Shown in pieces: positions 50,830 to 60,109 of a stretch of DNA of 64,000 bases (its first letter is position 1; every line of letters starts with the position of its first letter). A model generated the notes under the pieces. That model saw nothing but the letters and a program-made list of their open reading frames with translations. It was not told where the DNA came from and searched no databases. Both the position numbers and the translations under genes were made by a program. The DNA comes from Nitrospira sp. (GTDB lineage: Bacteria; Nitrospirota; Thermodesulfovibrionia; Thermodesulfovibrionales; Dissulfurispiraceae). Location: positions 1 through 64,000 of the forward strand of contig NSJL01000018.1 of the NCBI GenBank assembly GCA_002634385.1, given 5' to 3'.

Positions 50830-51798
50830 ATGCAGATAGGCATGGTAGGTCTCGGTAAAATGGGCTTGAACATGGCGATACGGCTGCGCAGGGGAGGGCA
50901 CACCGTGGTGGTGCATGACAGGTCCCCTGAAAAGGTTCGGGAGGCAGCGCGGGGGCAGAAAGGGACAAAGGGAGCCTATTCCCTTGAGGATATGGCCTTC
51001 CTGCTGAGGCCCCCGCGGGTGATATGGCTCATGATTCCCGCCGGAAAGCCCGTGGACGATACCGTCGATTCCCTGCAGGAAATCCTCGAGGAAGGGGATC
51101 TGGTCATCGACGGAGGGAACAGTTTTCATGGGGATGACCTCCGGCATGAGGAGCAGCTCGGAAAGAGAGGGATTTCCTACATGGATGTGGGGGTGAGCGG
51201 GGGGATCTGGGGCCTTAAGGAGGGATACTGCCTTATGGCGGGAGGGGAGAGAGGAGACTTCAAGCGGATAGAGCCCCTTCTGAAGACCCTTGCTCCGAAG
51301 GACGGCTACCTGCATTGCGGGCCGGTGGGAGCAGGGCACTTTGTGAAAATGGTGCACAACGGGATCGAGTACGGTATGATGGCGGCCTACGGAGAGGGTT
51401 TCCAGATGCTGCAGGCGTCACCGTACGCGAAACACCTGGATCTCGGGGGTATCGCCCACCTGTGGAATCACGGCAGCGTTGTCCGCTCATGGCTCCTGGA
51501 GCTCTGTGCCGCAGTGTTCAGGCGGGATGCTACCCTCTCTTCGGTCACGGGACATGTGGAGGACTCGGGGGAAGGACGGTGGACGGTGCAGCAGGCGGTG
51601 GAAATGGGGCTCCCTGTCCCCCTCATCGCCCTCTCGCTCTTCGGGAGGTTCCGCTCACGGCAGGCGGCGCCTTTCTCCGATAAGCTTCAGGCCGCACTCC
51701 GGAGGGAGTTCGGCGGGCATGAGGTGGTGAAGAGCGGGAGGCGGACAACGACAACAGGGAAAAAGAGTCCGAAGAGGACGGGCCCGGGCACCCGGTAG
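50830..51798 (+). CDS. gnd: 6-phosphogluconate dehydrogenase, decarboxylating (short, probably NAD type)
   Basis: 322 residues, the short form (GndA/YqeC type) rather than the 470-residue NADP enzyme. The coenzyme loop is MVGLGKMGLNMA, the substrate region DVGVSGGIWGLKEGYCLM, and the catalytic block GHFVKMVHNGIEYGMM contains the family Lys and His-Asn pair. It converts 6-phosphogluconate to ribulose 5-phosphate and CO2. The last 25 residues are basic and rich in Thr, Gly and Lys and are not part of the fold. It interrupts the respiratory genes; a ribosome-binding site at AAGGGAGA marks ATG 50830. Confidence 0.92.
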   Translation: MQIGMVGLGKMGLNMAIRLRRGGHTVVVHDRSPEKVREAARGQKGTKGAYSLEDMAFLLRPPRVIWLMIPAGKPVDDTVDSLQEILEEGDLVIDGGNSFHGDDLRHEEQLGKRGISYMDVGVSGGIWGLKEGYCLMAGGERGDFKRIEPLLKTLAPKDGYLHCGPVGAGHFVKMVHNGIEYGMMAAYGEGFQMLQASPYAKHLDLGGIAHLWNHGSVVRSWLLELCAAVFRRDATLSSVTGHVEDSGEGRWTVQQAVEMGLPVPLIALSLFGRFRSRQAAPFSDKLQAALRREFGGHEVVKSGRRTTTTGKKSPKRTGPGTR

Positions 51799-51889
51799 CG
51801 GTTGCCTTACGGAGTGCCCGGCAGAGCAGAACCACCCGGGGCGGCACCCCTGCCGTCCGTACGGGAAGAGTGGTTACGGGGAGTGGAAC

Positions 51890-52744
51890 ATGAAAAAGAT
51901 TGCCTTCACCCTCTTCATGGCATGTATGCTCCTCCAGGCTGCGGCTTCCGGAGATTTCCGCCACACTGCCGGAAACCCGGGAGGACAGCCCGGAGCGGGA
52001 CCAGGATCTGAAGCCGCCTTTGAGGAAAGGACGGGGTATTCCCTTCCCCTCGATGCGTTCCTCTACGACGAGGAGGGGAGGGGAGCGGCCTTGCGGGAGT
52101 TCCTTGGCACGCCCGCGATCCTTGTCATCACGTATTATCAGTGCTCCCATATCTGCCCGCAGGTATTCGGGGGCCTTGCCGATGCGGTGGGAAAGCTGAA
52201 ATCCGAGCCGGGGAGGGACTTCAGGATACTCTCCCTGAGCTTCGATGCAACAGACACCCCGGAATATGCCCGCAGCAAGAAAGTCAATTATATCAAAGCT
52301 ATCGGCAAGCCCTTCCCGGATGGGGCATGGAAATTCCTTACCGGCAGGAGGGAGGATATCCTGAGGGTAACGGAAGCGGCCGGGATACGGTTCAAACAGG
52401 TGCCGCACGGGTATATTCACCCGGAAGTCCTGCTCTTTCTTTCCCCTGAAGGGAAAATAACGAAGTCTCTCCCCGTCTCACGATATCAGTACGGCGCCGG
52501 GTACCCGGTGACTTTCTCCCCCGTCGAGCTCGAAAAGGCGCTTTCCGAGGCCTCCCGGGGAGAGGTGCAGAGGGGCGGCAAAAAGACGCCCTTTTATTGC
52601 TTCCATCATGAGCCTGACCTGCAGGATGCGTTTGCTGCCTTTTCACGGATAGCAGGGGGGGCAACCCTGACAGTGTTGGGAGTCCTCTTCCTGTTCCTGC
52701 GGGCAGAGGAGAAGAGAAAACGCACGAACGGAAGGAGAGAGTGA
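51890..52744 (+). CDS. sco: SCO1/SenC-type copper chaperone
   Basis: 284 residues. A signal peptide (KKIAFTLFMACMLLQAAASG) is followed by the thioredoxin-like Sco domain with the copper-binding CxxxC in TYYQCSHICPQVFGG and the conserved histidine in VPHGYIHPEVLLFL. An added 50-residue tail ends with a membrane helix (IAGGATLTVLGVLFLFLRA). Sco proteins load copper into the CuA site of subunit II, encoded 2.5 kb downstream. The stop codon lies 11 bp before ctaD. Confidence 0.92.
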   Translation: MKKIAFTLFMACMLLQAAASGDFRHTAGNPGGQPGAGPGSEAAFEERTGYSLPLDAFLYDEEGRGAALREFLGTPAILVITYYQCSHICPQVFGGLADAVGKLKSEPGRDFRILSLSFDATDTPEYARSKKVNYIKAIGKPFPDGAWKFLTGRREDILRVTEAAGIRFKQVPHGYIHPEVLLFLSPEGKITKSLPVSRYQYGAGYPVTFSPVELEKALSEASRGEVQRGGKKTPFYCFHHEPDLQDAFAAFSRIAGGATLTVLGVLFLFLRAEEKRKRTNGRRE

Positions 52745-52755
52745 GGAGGAGAGGG

Positions 52756-54363
52756 ATGGATATCGTTAGTTCTTCCGGCGAATCCGGCTTTTATCGGAAC
52801 GAGGGGAAATGGAAGGGTATCCTTGCATGGCTCATGTCCACCGACCATAAGCGCATCGGCATCATGTATCTCGGGGCGCTCCTCCTCTTCTTCTGGGTGG
52901 GGGTCATCCTGGGGCTGCTTGTCCGGCTCAACCTCATCGCGCCCGGGAAGTTCATGGATGCGCACACCTACAACCAGATATTCACCACGCACGGGATCGT
53001 AATGATTTTTCTCTTCATCATTCCCGGTGCCCCCGTCGCCTTCGGGAATTTCTTCCTGCCGATCATGCTGGGAGCGCGGGACGTGGCCTTTCCCCGGATC
53101 AACCGGCTCTCCTGGTGGCTTTACCTGGCCGGGGTGGGGATCATCCTTGTCGCACTCTTCAGCGGTGGGGGACCTCCGGATACCGGGTGGACTTTTTATG
53201 CGCCCTACAGCTTCCAGACCGAAACAAACGTCGCCATAGCCGTTTTCGGAGTGTTCCTCCTCGGCTTCTCTTCCATTCTCACCGGGTTAAATTTCGTAGT
53301 CACCATTCACCGCCTTCGGGCGCCGGGCATGACCTGGTTCCGCATGCCCATCTTCGTCTGGACCCTCTACGCCACCGGATGGGTGCAGATGCTCGCCACC
53401 CCGGTGCTCGCCATTACTCTCATTCTGATCATATTCGGGAGGGTCTTCGGAATCGATTTCTTCGATCCGGCGCACGGAGGAGACCCTATCATGTACGAGC
53501 ACCTGTTCTGGACCTATTCCCATCCCGCGGTGTATATAATGATCCTGCCGGCCATGGGAATCATCAGCGAGGTGATTCCCGTCTTTACGAAACGCTGGCT
53601 TTTCGGGTACAAGGCGGTGGCGCTCTCTTCGGTAGCCATCGCGGGGGTCGGCTACCTGGTATGGGGACACCACATGTTCACCAGCGGGATGAGCGATACT
53701 GCGCGGGTCATCTTCTCCCTGATCACCTTTCTTGTGGCCGTTCCGAGCGGGATAAAGGTGTTCAACTGGGTTTCCACCATGTACCGGGGCTCCATCGACC
53801 TGAAAGCCCCGTTTCTCTTCGCCCTCGGCTTTCTCTTCCTCTTCTCCCTCGGGGGACTTACCGGGTTGATCATCGGTGCCATCATCCCGAACCTGCATGT
53901 GCACGGCACCTACTTCATCGTGGCCCATTTCCATTACGTGATGTTCGGGGGTGCGGGCTTTGCCGTGCTGGCTGGATTACACTACTGGTTCCCCAAGATG
54001 TTCGGGAGAATGTACCGCGAAAAGCCTGCGGTGATCGGCTGGGCCATTCTGTTCGTCGGTTTCAATCTCCTCTTTTTCCCCATGTTCATTCTCGGCTATG
54101 ACGGGATGCCGCGGAGGTACTTCGATTATCCGGAGAGATACTTCAACGGCAATCTGCTCTCCACCATCGGCTCGTGGGTGCTTTTCCTCGGGCTGACGAT
54201 CATTTTTGCGAACCTGATCCTCGCACTCTTCCGGGGGGAAAGGGCGACGGCGAACCCGTGGGGCGGCAAGAGCTTCGAATGGCAGATTCCCTCTCCTCCG
54301 CCCGCGGAGAATTTCAGGGAAACCCCTGTCTACAAAGAGCACGGGTCCCGCTGGGAAGAATAG
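52756..54363 (+). CDS. ctaD: Cytochrome c oxidase subunit I (A2-type heme-copper oxidase)
   Basis: 535 residues from ATG 52756, placed 3 bp after AGGAGGAGAGG; a GTG at 52741 is also open. Twelve membrane helices carry the heme a and a3-CuB ligands: TTHGIVMIF, SHPAVYIMILP, HHMFTSG and VAHFHYVMFGG. The helix VI motif reads YSHPAVY in place of GHPEVY, so the D-channel glutamate is replaced by the Tyr-Ser pair of the A2 subfamily, as in Thermus caa3. Reduces O2 to water with proton pumping. Next come subunits III, IV and II. Confidence 0.96.
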   Translation: MDIVSSSGESGFYRNEGKWKGILAWLMSTDHKRIGIMYLGALLLFFWVGVILGLLVRLNLIAPGKFMDAHTYNQIFTTHGIVMIFLFIIPGAPVAFGNFFLPIMLGARDVAFPRINRLSWWLYLAGVGIILVALFSGGGPPDTGWTFYAPYSFQTETNVAIAVFGVFLLGFSSILTGLNFVVTIHRLRAPGMTWFRMPIFVWTLYATGWVQMLATPVLAITLILIIFGRVFGIDFFDPAHGGDPIMYEHLFWTYSHPAVYIMILPAMGIISEVIPVFTKRWLFGYKAVALSSVAIAGVGYLVWGHHMFTSGMSDTARVIFSLITFLVAVPSGIKVFNWVSTMYRGSIDLKAPFLFALGFLFLFSLGGLTGLIIGAIIPNLHVHGTYFIVAHFHYVMFGGAGFAVLAGLHYWFPKMFGRMYREKPAVIGWAILFVGFNLLFFPMFILGYDGMPRRYFDYPERYFNGNLLSTIGSWVLFLGLTIIFANLILALFRGERATANPWGGKSFEWQIPSPPPAENFRETPVYKEHGSRWEE

Positions 54364-54376
54364 AAAAGGGGGGCGC

Positions 54377-54970
54377 ATGGAACACCGGGATTCCACAGGG
54401 TCGAAATACGGGATGTGGTTCTTCCTTATTACGGAGCTCATTTTCTTCGGGGGACTGTTCCTCCTGTATTCGGTTTTCCGAGAATCGCATCCGCAGGATT
54501 TTCATACCGCCGCCCAGGACGAGAGCATCCTCCTCGGGACGCTCAATACGGCGGTGCTGCTCACCAGCAGTCTGACCATCGCCCTTTCCATTGCCGCATT
54601 ACGAAAAGGGAGCAGTAGGCTGTCGTACTTCCTGCAGGGGGCTACGGTCCTGCAGGGCATGGTTTTTCTTGTCGTCAAGTATTTCGAGTGGAGCGACAAG
54701 ATCCTCCGGGGTATCTATCCGGATTCCCCCGTGATGATGCAGAAGAGCCACGGGGAGATCATTTTCTTCAGCCTCTATTATGCGATGACGGGCCTGCACG
54801 GGCTCCATGTCCTCGTCGGGATCTTTGTCATCTCGTTCATGATGTATTACACCGCGAAGGGGAGTATCGGCGCACAGAATGTCACGCTGCTCGAAAATAC
54901 GGGACTCTATTGGCATTTTGTCGATATCGTATGGATCTACCTTTTTCCGCTTTTCTACCTGGCAACATAA
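54377..54970 (+). CDS. ctaE: Cytochrome c oxidase subunit III
   Basis: 197 residues, the five-helix short form. Family motifs are GMWFFLITELIFFGGLF, QGMVFLVVKYFEW, SLYYAMTGLHGLHVLVGIF and YWHFVDIVWIYLFPLFYL. It stabilises subunit I. The start is 13 bp after the ctaD stop. Confidence 0.95.
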   Translation: MEHRDSTGSKYGMWFFLITELIFFGGLFLLYSVFRESHPQDFHTAAQDESILLGTLNTAVLLTSSLTIALSIAALRKGSSRLSYFLQGATVLQGMVFLVVKYFEWSDKILRGIYPDSPVMMQKSHGEIIFFSLYYAMTGLHGLHVLVGIFVISFMMYYTAKGSIGAQNVTLLENTGLYWHFVDIVWIYLFPLFYLAT

Positions 54971-54979
54971 GGAGGGGAA

Positions 54980-55276
54980 ATGGAACGGACACACCCGGGG
55001 AAGCAGTCCCCTGTTTTCGGCTACCGCACCTATTTTCTTGTATGGGGTGCCCTGGTGGTGCTCCTGGCGGTTACTGTCCTGGTGGCACGGGCCGGGCTTA
55101 CCCGCTACAGCGTACCGGTCAACTTTCTTATCGCCTCTCTCAAGGCGGGACTGGTTCTGGAGTTCTTCATGCATTTAAAGCATGAGGACAGGTTTGTGAA
55201 AGGGATCCTTGCCCTGGGAATTCTGACCCTGACGGCGATTCTCGGGCTTACCTACGCGGATACATGGTACCGGTGA
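54980..55276 (+). CDS. ctaF: Cytochrome c oxidase subunit IV (CtaF-type)
   Basis: 98 residues with three membrane helices; the helix SLKAGLVLEFFMHLKHEDR is the mark of the prokaryotic COX4 family. It begins 9 bp after ctaE with AAGGAGGGG upstream, and ends 8 bp before subunit II. Confidence 0.9.
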   Translation: MERTHPGKQSPVFGYRTYFLVWGALVVLLAVTVLVARAGLTRYSVPVNFLIASLKAGLVLEFFMHLKHEDRFVKGILALGILTLTAILGLTYADTWYR

Positions 55277-55284
55277 GGTGATCT

Positions 55285-56187
55285 ATGTTTTCAGGACCTT
55301 CCAATACGGCAGGCACCATTGATACGCCCTTTTTCATTATCGTGGGCACCTGTGTCGTTCTGCTTTCCCTCATTACTTTCCTGATCATCCTGTTCCTGGT
55401 GAAGTATCATAAGAAAAGGAATCCGCATCCCGCGGAGGTGAAGGAACACCGGGTGCTCGAAATCGTCTGGACGGTGATACCCATCATGATCGTTCTGGGG
55501 CTGTTCTATGTGGGATGGGCCGATTTCGACTACCTGCGCACTCCTCCTGAAGACGCCATGCCGGTCGCGGTGGTGGGCAGGAAATGGTCCTGGGAGTTCG
55601 AATATGAAAACGGGAAAAAGAGCGACGTTCTCAGGGTGCCCGTGGGCAAACCGGTAAAGCTCGTCCTTACCGCGACGGATGTGCTCCACAGCTTCTACCT
55701 CCCCGCTTTCCGGATAAAGGAGGACACTGTTCCGGGTATGAAGACGCACCTGTGGTTTACGGCGAACGAGACCGGCACGTATGATATATTCTGCACCGAA
55801 TACTGCGGGGTAGGGCACTCTCACATGATTTCGAAGCTGCTGGTCATGCCCGCAGGAGAGTTCGATACGTGGTACCGCGCAGAGAAAGCGGCGGCCCCCG
55901 GAGAAAGGGGGGCACAACTCCTGCAGTCGAAGGGCTGCCTCGGATGCCACAGCACCGACGGGACCAGGAAGATAGGCCCGACTTTCAAGGGGAAGTACGG
56001 CGAAAAGACAGTAGTTATTACTGGCGGAAAGAAAAGGGAGGTCATTATCGATGAGGGATACCTGAGGAAATCCCTCATCGAGCCGAATGCGGATATTGTC
56101 GAGGGGTACCCCGCCGCAATGCCGGTCATCCCCCTGACGGAGGAGGAACTGAATGAGATCGTGGAATACCTGAAATCGCTTCGATGA
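55285..56187 (+). CDS. ctaC: Cytochrome c oxidase subunit II with fused cytochrome c (caa3 type)
   Basis: 300 residues. Two membrane helices (about 14-38 and 55-75) lead to the cupredoxin domain; the dinuclear CuA site is in FCTEYCGVGHSHM with both cysteines, the histidine and the methionine, and the upstream His in DVLHSFYLPAF. A class I cytochrome c domain follows with KGCLGCHSTDG and distal methionine in YPAAMPVIP. The fusion defines a caa3 oxidase that can accept electrons without a separate carrier. The gene order I-III-IV-II is unusual; subunit II commonly comes first. Its stop overlaps ctaB. Confidence 0.96.
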   Translation: MFSGPSNTAGTIDTPFFIIVGTCVVLLSLITFLIILFLVKYHKKRNPHPAEVKEHRVLEIVWTVIPIMIVLGLFYVGWADFDYLRTPPEDAMPVAVVGRKWSWEFEYENGKKSDVLRVPVGKPVKLVLTATDVLHSFYLPAFRIKEDTVPGMKTHLWFTANETGTYDIFCTEYCGVGHSHMISKLLVMPAGEFDTWYRAEKAAAPGERGAQLLQSKGCLGCHSTDGTRKIGPTFKGKYGEKTVVITGGKKREVIIDEGYLRKSLIEPNADIVEGYPAAMPVIPLTEEELNEIVEYLKSLR

Positions 56188-57095
56188 AACTCCATGAAAT
56201 AATACGGGCGTATTGCGCCTTGTGCAAACCGAGAATAACCCTCCTCTCTACCGCATCCGCAGCGGCAGGGTTCCTCCTTGCGCCGCACGGCGGCGGAAGG
56301 AGCCTGGCGGGACTTACCGCGGGGGTACTGCTCCTTGCAGGCGGCTCCTGCGCTCTCAACCATTACATGGACCGGCACCTCGATCGCCTCATGCCGCGCA
56401 CATGGAACAGACCCCTTCCTGCAGGGAGGATACGGCCATGCGCCGCATTGCTCTTTTCGCTGGTCCTTGTCGCGGCGGGCCTCTTGCTGCTTGTGCGGGG
56501 AAGCCTTGCTGCCGCCGTTCTGGGCGCGGGGACCGCGTTCTGGTACAACTGCTTCTACACCTACCTCAAACGAAAGAGCGCTTTTGCGGCGGTTCCCGGA
56601 GGAGTGGCGGGAGCGCTGCCCCCCGCCATCGGATGGGTGTCCGCAGGGGGAGGGCTGCCGGGGATGGAACTGGTGGCGGTATGTTCCCTCCTCTTTCTCT
56701 GGCAGATACCCCATTCCTGGCTTCTTGCGCTCCAATGGGGCCGGGAATACGAGGGGGCGGGTATTCCTTCGGTAGCTGCCCTCCTGAGCAGGGAGCAGTT
56801 GACGAGGGTGCTTTTCGTATGGATCAACGCCGCGGCGGTCACTTGCCTCCTGATTCCCCTGCACGCTGCCGCCGGCTCCCCTGTCTCCTGCTTCTTGTTC
56901 ATAGCGGCCGCAGCCGGGCTCTCCCTGCAGGGGATACGGCTTTTCAGGGAGGACCGGGATAGCGGGGTTTACCGGGCGGTTTTCCGGGGGATCAACTTCT
57001 CCATGGCCCAAGTGATGTTCCTGATAATTCTAGACAAGAGTGGAGCCCTGGGCGGGCTGGAGCAGACGGTACGAACATACCTGTACGGCGCATGA
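56184..57095 (+). CDS. ctaB: Protoheme IX farnesyltransferase (heme O synthase)
   Basis: 303 residues with about eight membrane helices. The first prenyl-diphosphate-binding loop is NHYMDRHLDRLMPRTWNRPLPAG, the second is recognisable as WYNCFYTYLKRKSAFA followed by IPHSWLLALQWGREYEGAGIP. It makes heme O, precursor of heme A, for the oxidase next door. The ATG overlaps the ctaC stop by 4 bp. The heme A synthase gene (ctaA) is not in the window. Confidence 0.94.
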   Translation: MKLHEIIRAYCALCKPRITLLSTASAAAGFLLAPHGGGRSLAGLTAGVLLLAGGSCALNHYMDRHLDRLMPRTWNRPLPAGRIRPCAALLFSLVLVAAGLLLLVRGSLAAAVLGAGTAFWYNCFYTYLKRKSAFAAVPGGVAGALPPAIGWVSAGGGLPGMELVAVCSLLFLWQIPHSWLLALQWGREYEGAGIPSVAALLSREQLTRVLFVWINAAAVTCLLIPLHAAAGSPVSCFLFIAAAAGLSLQGIRLFREDRDSGVYRAVFRGINFSMAQVMFLIILDKSGALGGLEQTVRTYLYGA

Positions 57096-57162
57096 GTCAA
57101 GAACGCCGGACATTTCTTTTACCCGCGCCGAAAGGCAGAGTCGTAGAAAAGGAGGTGTTCCC

Positions 57163-58620
57163 ATGAGTCGCGCACGTTTTGTGGCCCTTGCATGCAGAAT
57201 TCTCGCAGCGGCAGCTTTCTGTCTTGTCAGCGCAGGTTTTATCCCCGGGGTGAATAGCAGCTATGCCGAGGAAAAAGGGGTGTCGGGGGAGGCGAGGGAG
57301 TTCCTTTCACGCCTGAGCAGGTCCCTGTCGGAAATCGCCGAGGTAGCGAGCCCTTCGGTGGTGAATGTATCCACCGTGACAACGGTGAATATAGAGGAAA
57401 CCCCCTTTGGGGAGTTTTTCAACGATCCTTTCTTCAGAAAGTTTTTCGGTGACCGTGACCACCCCGCCCCCGGGGGGAAGTTCAAGTCCGCTGCCCTCGG
57501 GTCGGGAGTGATCGTTTCGAGGGACGGCTATATCCTCACGAACCTGCATGTGGTACAGAATGCGGACGAAATCAAGGTAACGCTCAACGATAAGAGGGAG
57601 TTCAGGGGCAAGGTCATCGGCACCGACCCGCAGACGGACATTGCCGTGATCAGGATCGAGGCGAAGGACCTCCCCGCCGCTCGGATGGGGAAGTCATCGG
57701 CCCTCAGGACGGGGGATGTCGTTATCGCCATCGGAAACCCCTTCGGGCTGAACCAGACGATCACCATGGGCATTGTGAGCGCCATCGGAAGGGCGGACCT
57801 GGGGATCACGGATTATGAGGACTTCATCCAGACGGACGCCGCGGTGAACCCGGGCAACTCGGGGGGAGCCCTTGTCAACATCAACGGGGAGCTGATCGGG
57901 ATCAATACTGCCATCGCTTCCACGAGCGGGGGCTACATGGGAGTGGGGTTCGCCATTCCCTCGGACATGGCGAATACCGTGGCGCAGAGCATCATCAAAA
58001 CGGGAAAGGTGAGCCGCGGGTGGATGGGGGTGAGCATTCAGGACCTTACTCCCGATCTGGCGAAATTCCTTGATACCAGAGAGCAGAGGGGCGCCCTCGT
58101 GACGGAGGTGATGAAGAACAGCCCCGCGGAGAAATCCGGACTGCAGCGGGGAGACCTGATTGTGGAATTCGACGGAAAGAGAGTGGAGAGCGCTTCGTCC
58201 CTCAGGAACATGGTGGGCAACACGGCCCCGGGGAAGAGCGCCTCCCTGCGTTTCATAAGGAACGGGAAGGAGATGACGGGCTCGATCACTCTGGGAGAGC
58301 TCCCCGGGAGAAAGGTCGCGGACAGGGATACGGTGAGCAATGCCCTTATCGGGGTGGAAGTGCAGGAGCTGACTCCCGTTGCGAGGGAAAGGGCAAAGAT
58401 ACCGGACGAAGTAAAAGGGGTGATCGTTGTTTCCGTGAAAGAAAAGAGCCCCGCACAAGGGGTGCTCATGAAGAATGACGTTATCACGGAGATAAACCGG
58501 CAGCCTGTCGGAGGACTGGCGGACTACGAGAGGATCGTCACTTCACTGCGACCCGACGCAAACATTCTCCTTCTGGTGTACCGGAACGGAGGGTACAGCT
58601 ATCTCATGATCAAGAGGTAG
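57163..58620 (+). CDS. degP: DegP/HtrA-family periplasmic serine protease
   Basis: 485 residues from ATG 57163 with AAGGAGGTG upstream. A signal peptide ends near NSSYAEE. The trypsin-like domain has the triad H129 (LTNLHVV), D159 (TDIAV) and S233 (GNSGG), and two PDZ domains follow (GWMGVSIQDLTPDLAK and LIGVEVQELTPVARE). It degrades or holds misfolded envelope proteins. It is 67 bp after ctaB and may be read from the same message or from its own promoter. Confidence 0.96.
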   Translation: MSRARFVALACRILAAAAFCLVSAGFIPGVNSSYAEEKGVSGEAREFLSRLSRSLSEIAEVASPSVVNVSTVTTVNIEETPFGEFFNDPFFRKFFGDRDHPAPGGKFKSAALGSGVIVSRDGYILTNLHVVQNADEIKVTLNDKREFRGKVIGTDPQTDIAVIRIEAKDLPAARMGKSSALRTGDVVIAIGNPFGLNQTITMGIVSAIGRADLGITDYEDFIQTDAAVNPGNSGGALVNINGELIGINTAIASTSGGYMGVGFAIPSDMANTVAQSIIKTGKVSRGWMGVSIQDLTPDLAKFLDTREQRGALVTEVMKNSPAEKSGLQRGDLIVEFDGKRVESASSLRNMVGNTAPGKSASLRFIRNGKEMTGSITLGELPGRKVADRDTVSNALIGVEVQELTPVARERAKIPDEVKGVIVVSVKEKSPAQGVLMKNDVITEINRQPVGGLADYERIVTSLRPDANILLLVYRNGGYSYLMIKR

Positions 58621-58689
58621 GCGTGCGGGAGCGCTGAAAACAGAGGGGGTGCAGGGAGAGGGGGCAACCGGCAGTAAGGATATATACTT

Positions 58690-58915
58690 TGTACTATGGG
58701 GCAGTCAGCAAAGAGTCATCGCTCTCACGAGAGATTTCTGCGTCTCTATGGCTCACTGCACTACCCCAGCACAACTCGCCTCCTTCCGTCGGCTCAGACA
58801 GTTGCTGGGGTGGCCGTTTCGTTTCACCGAGAGACGCAACGAAATCCTCTCGATATCGCTCCTCCCCCCTGCTGCCTCCCCGTCAGGGAGAGCTTTTTAT
58901 TGTCTTGACTCAGGG
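58690..58915. repeat. Diverged relative of the dispersed repeat, copy C
   Basis: GTCATCGCT and GAGATTTCTGC near 58710-58740 match 20370-20400; the following GCTCACT...GTTTCACC...GAGAG block aligns with 20620-20700 and 35330-35405; GATATCGCTCC...CCTGCTG at about 58853 matches 21303. Hairpin arms are ACCCCAGCA (58763-58771) and TGCTGGGGT (58803-58811), at the position of the ACCACAG/CTGTGGT arms of copies A and B. It fills the gap between degP and the nuo promoter (58621-58926) and no gene is supported there. Confidence 0.75.
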
Positions 58916-58926
58916 AGATACGCTTC

Positions 58927-58955
58927 TTGACATTGACATAATTCGACGGTATGCT
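58927..58955 (+). promoter_or_regulatory. Predicted sigma-70 promoter of the nuo operon
   Basis: TTGACA at 58927-58932 and TATGCT at 58950-58955 are 17 bp apart. A second TTGACA directly follows the first (58933-58938). The nuoA start is 39 bp beyond the -10 box. This is the best promoter match in the window. Confidence 0.75.
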
Positions 58956-58993
58956 ATCGTTTTAATAAATAACAAAACGAGAGGGAGAGATGT

Positions 58994-59422
58994 GTGAATA
59001 GCCCGGGAGCGTCGGATACGGCCCTGTGGCCGCTGCTGGTCTACACTGTAGCGGTCTTTGCGTTGATTCTTCTTATGCTCGTTCTCTCGCACCTCCTCGG
59101 CCAGAGGCACAGGGAGAGGGCGACGGGCGAGCCCTATGAATCGGGTATCGTCGCGACCGGGTCCGCCCGGCTGCGTTTCGATATCAAATTCTATCTTGTC
59201 GCCATGTTCTTCGTCATCTTTGACCTCGAAGCGGTATTCATCTATGCCTGGGCGGTTTCCCTGCGGGAGACGGGGTGGGCGGGGTACTTCGAAATGCTCT
59301 TCTTCATCGGGGTTCTCCTTGCCGCGCTTGTCTATCTCTGGAGGCTCGGAGCGCTGGAGTGGGGGACGGCGCGGAGGAGGCTCCGCAGGGGGGGCTACCG
59401 GGCCGGCCAGGGACCGGGATAG
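58994..59422 (+). CDS. nuoA: NADH-quinone oxidoreductase subunit A
   Basis: 142 residues, three membrane helices, with the family motif [38 protein letters not shown] split here across helix 2. The start is GTG at 58994 with GAGGGAGAG upstream; the ATG two codons earlier in another frame stops at once. The C-terminal 25 residues are basic and longer than in most NuoA. First gene of the operon. Confidence 0.93.
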   Translation: MNSPGASDTALWPLLVYTVAVFALILLMLVLSHLLGQRHRERATGEPYESGIVATGSARLRFDIKFYLVAMFFVIFDLEAVFIYAWAVSLRETGWAGYFEMLFFIGVLLAALVYLWRLGALEWGTARRRLRRGGYRAGQGPG

Positions 59423-59433
59423 GAGGAGTTTCC

Positions 59434-60066
59434 ATGGAGTGGTCACTGCAGAGGCCGGGAGGAGGCACCTCCCCCGGAGACGATCCCGTCGAAAAGGCTG
59501 TCCGGAGCAGCGTTTTGCTCACGAAGCTGCAGGACCTCCTGGCGTGGGGGCGCAAAAACTCCCTCTGGCCGTTCAACTTCGGGCTTTCCTGCTGCTATGT
59601 CGAGATGGCCACCTCTCTCACCAGCAGGTATGATATTGCGCGTTTCGGTGCGGAAGTGATCCGCAGTACCCCGCGGGAGGCGGACCTTATCGTGATCGCG
59701 GGAACGGTATTCATAAAAGCCGCCCCCATAGTGGAGCGGCTGTACCAGCAGATGATGGAGCCGCGCTGGGTGATATCCATGGGGTCCTGCGCCAACTCGG
59801 GGGGCATGTACGACGTCTATAGCGTCGTGCAGGGTGTCGATACCTTCCTTCCGGTGGATCTGTATGTCCAGGGGTGCCCTCCGCGGCCCGACACCTTCAT
59901 GGAGGGGTTGCTGCTGCTGCAGGAGCTTGTAGGAAGCGAGAAGCGCCCCCTGAGCTGGGCAATCGGCCCGCAGGGGGTGGAGCGTCCTCCGCGGCCTGTC
60001 CTGCGCGACCGGAAAAGGGCCGAAAGGCAGAAGGTCACCCTGCTGCGGCCACCCGGCGAGATTTAG
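59434..60066 (+). CDS. nuoB: NADH-quinone oxidoreductase subunit B
   Basis: 210 residues. It carries cluster N2 next to the quinone site, bound by the paired cysteines in GLSCCYVEM, one in MGSCANSGG and one in [12 protein letters not shown] 59434 follows AGGAGGAG. The N-terminal 25 residues and the basic tail ([10 protein letters not shown]) extend the core. It is 11 bp after nuoA. Confidence 0.95.
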   Translation: MEWSLQRPGGGTSPGDDPVEKAVRSSVLLTKLQDLLAWGRKNSLWPFNFGLSCCYVEMATSLTSRYDIARFGAEVIRSTPREADLIVIAGTVFIKAAPIVERLYQQMMEPRWVISMGSCANSGGMYDVYSVVQGVDTFLPVDLYVQGCPPRPDTFMEGLLLLQELVGSEKRPLSWAIGPQGVERPPRPVLRDRKRAERQKVTLLRPPGEI

Positions 60067-60109
60067 CAGCATCCGGCTGCCCCGGATTGCAATCGTTCTC
60101 TGATACGCT

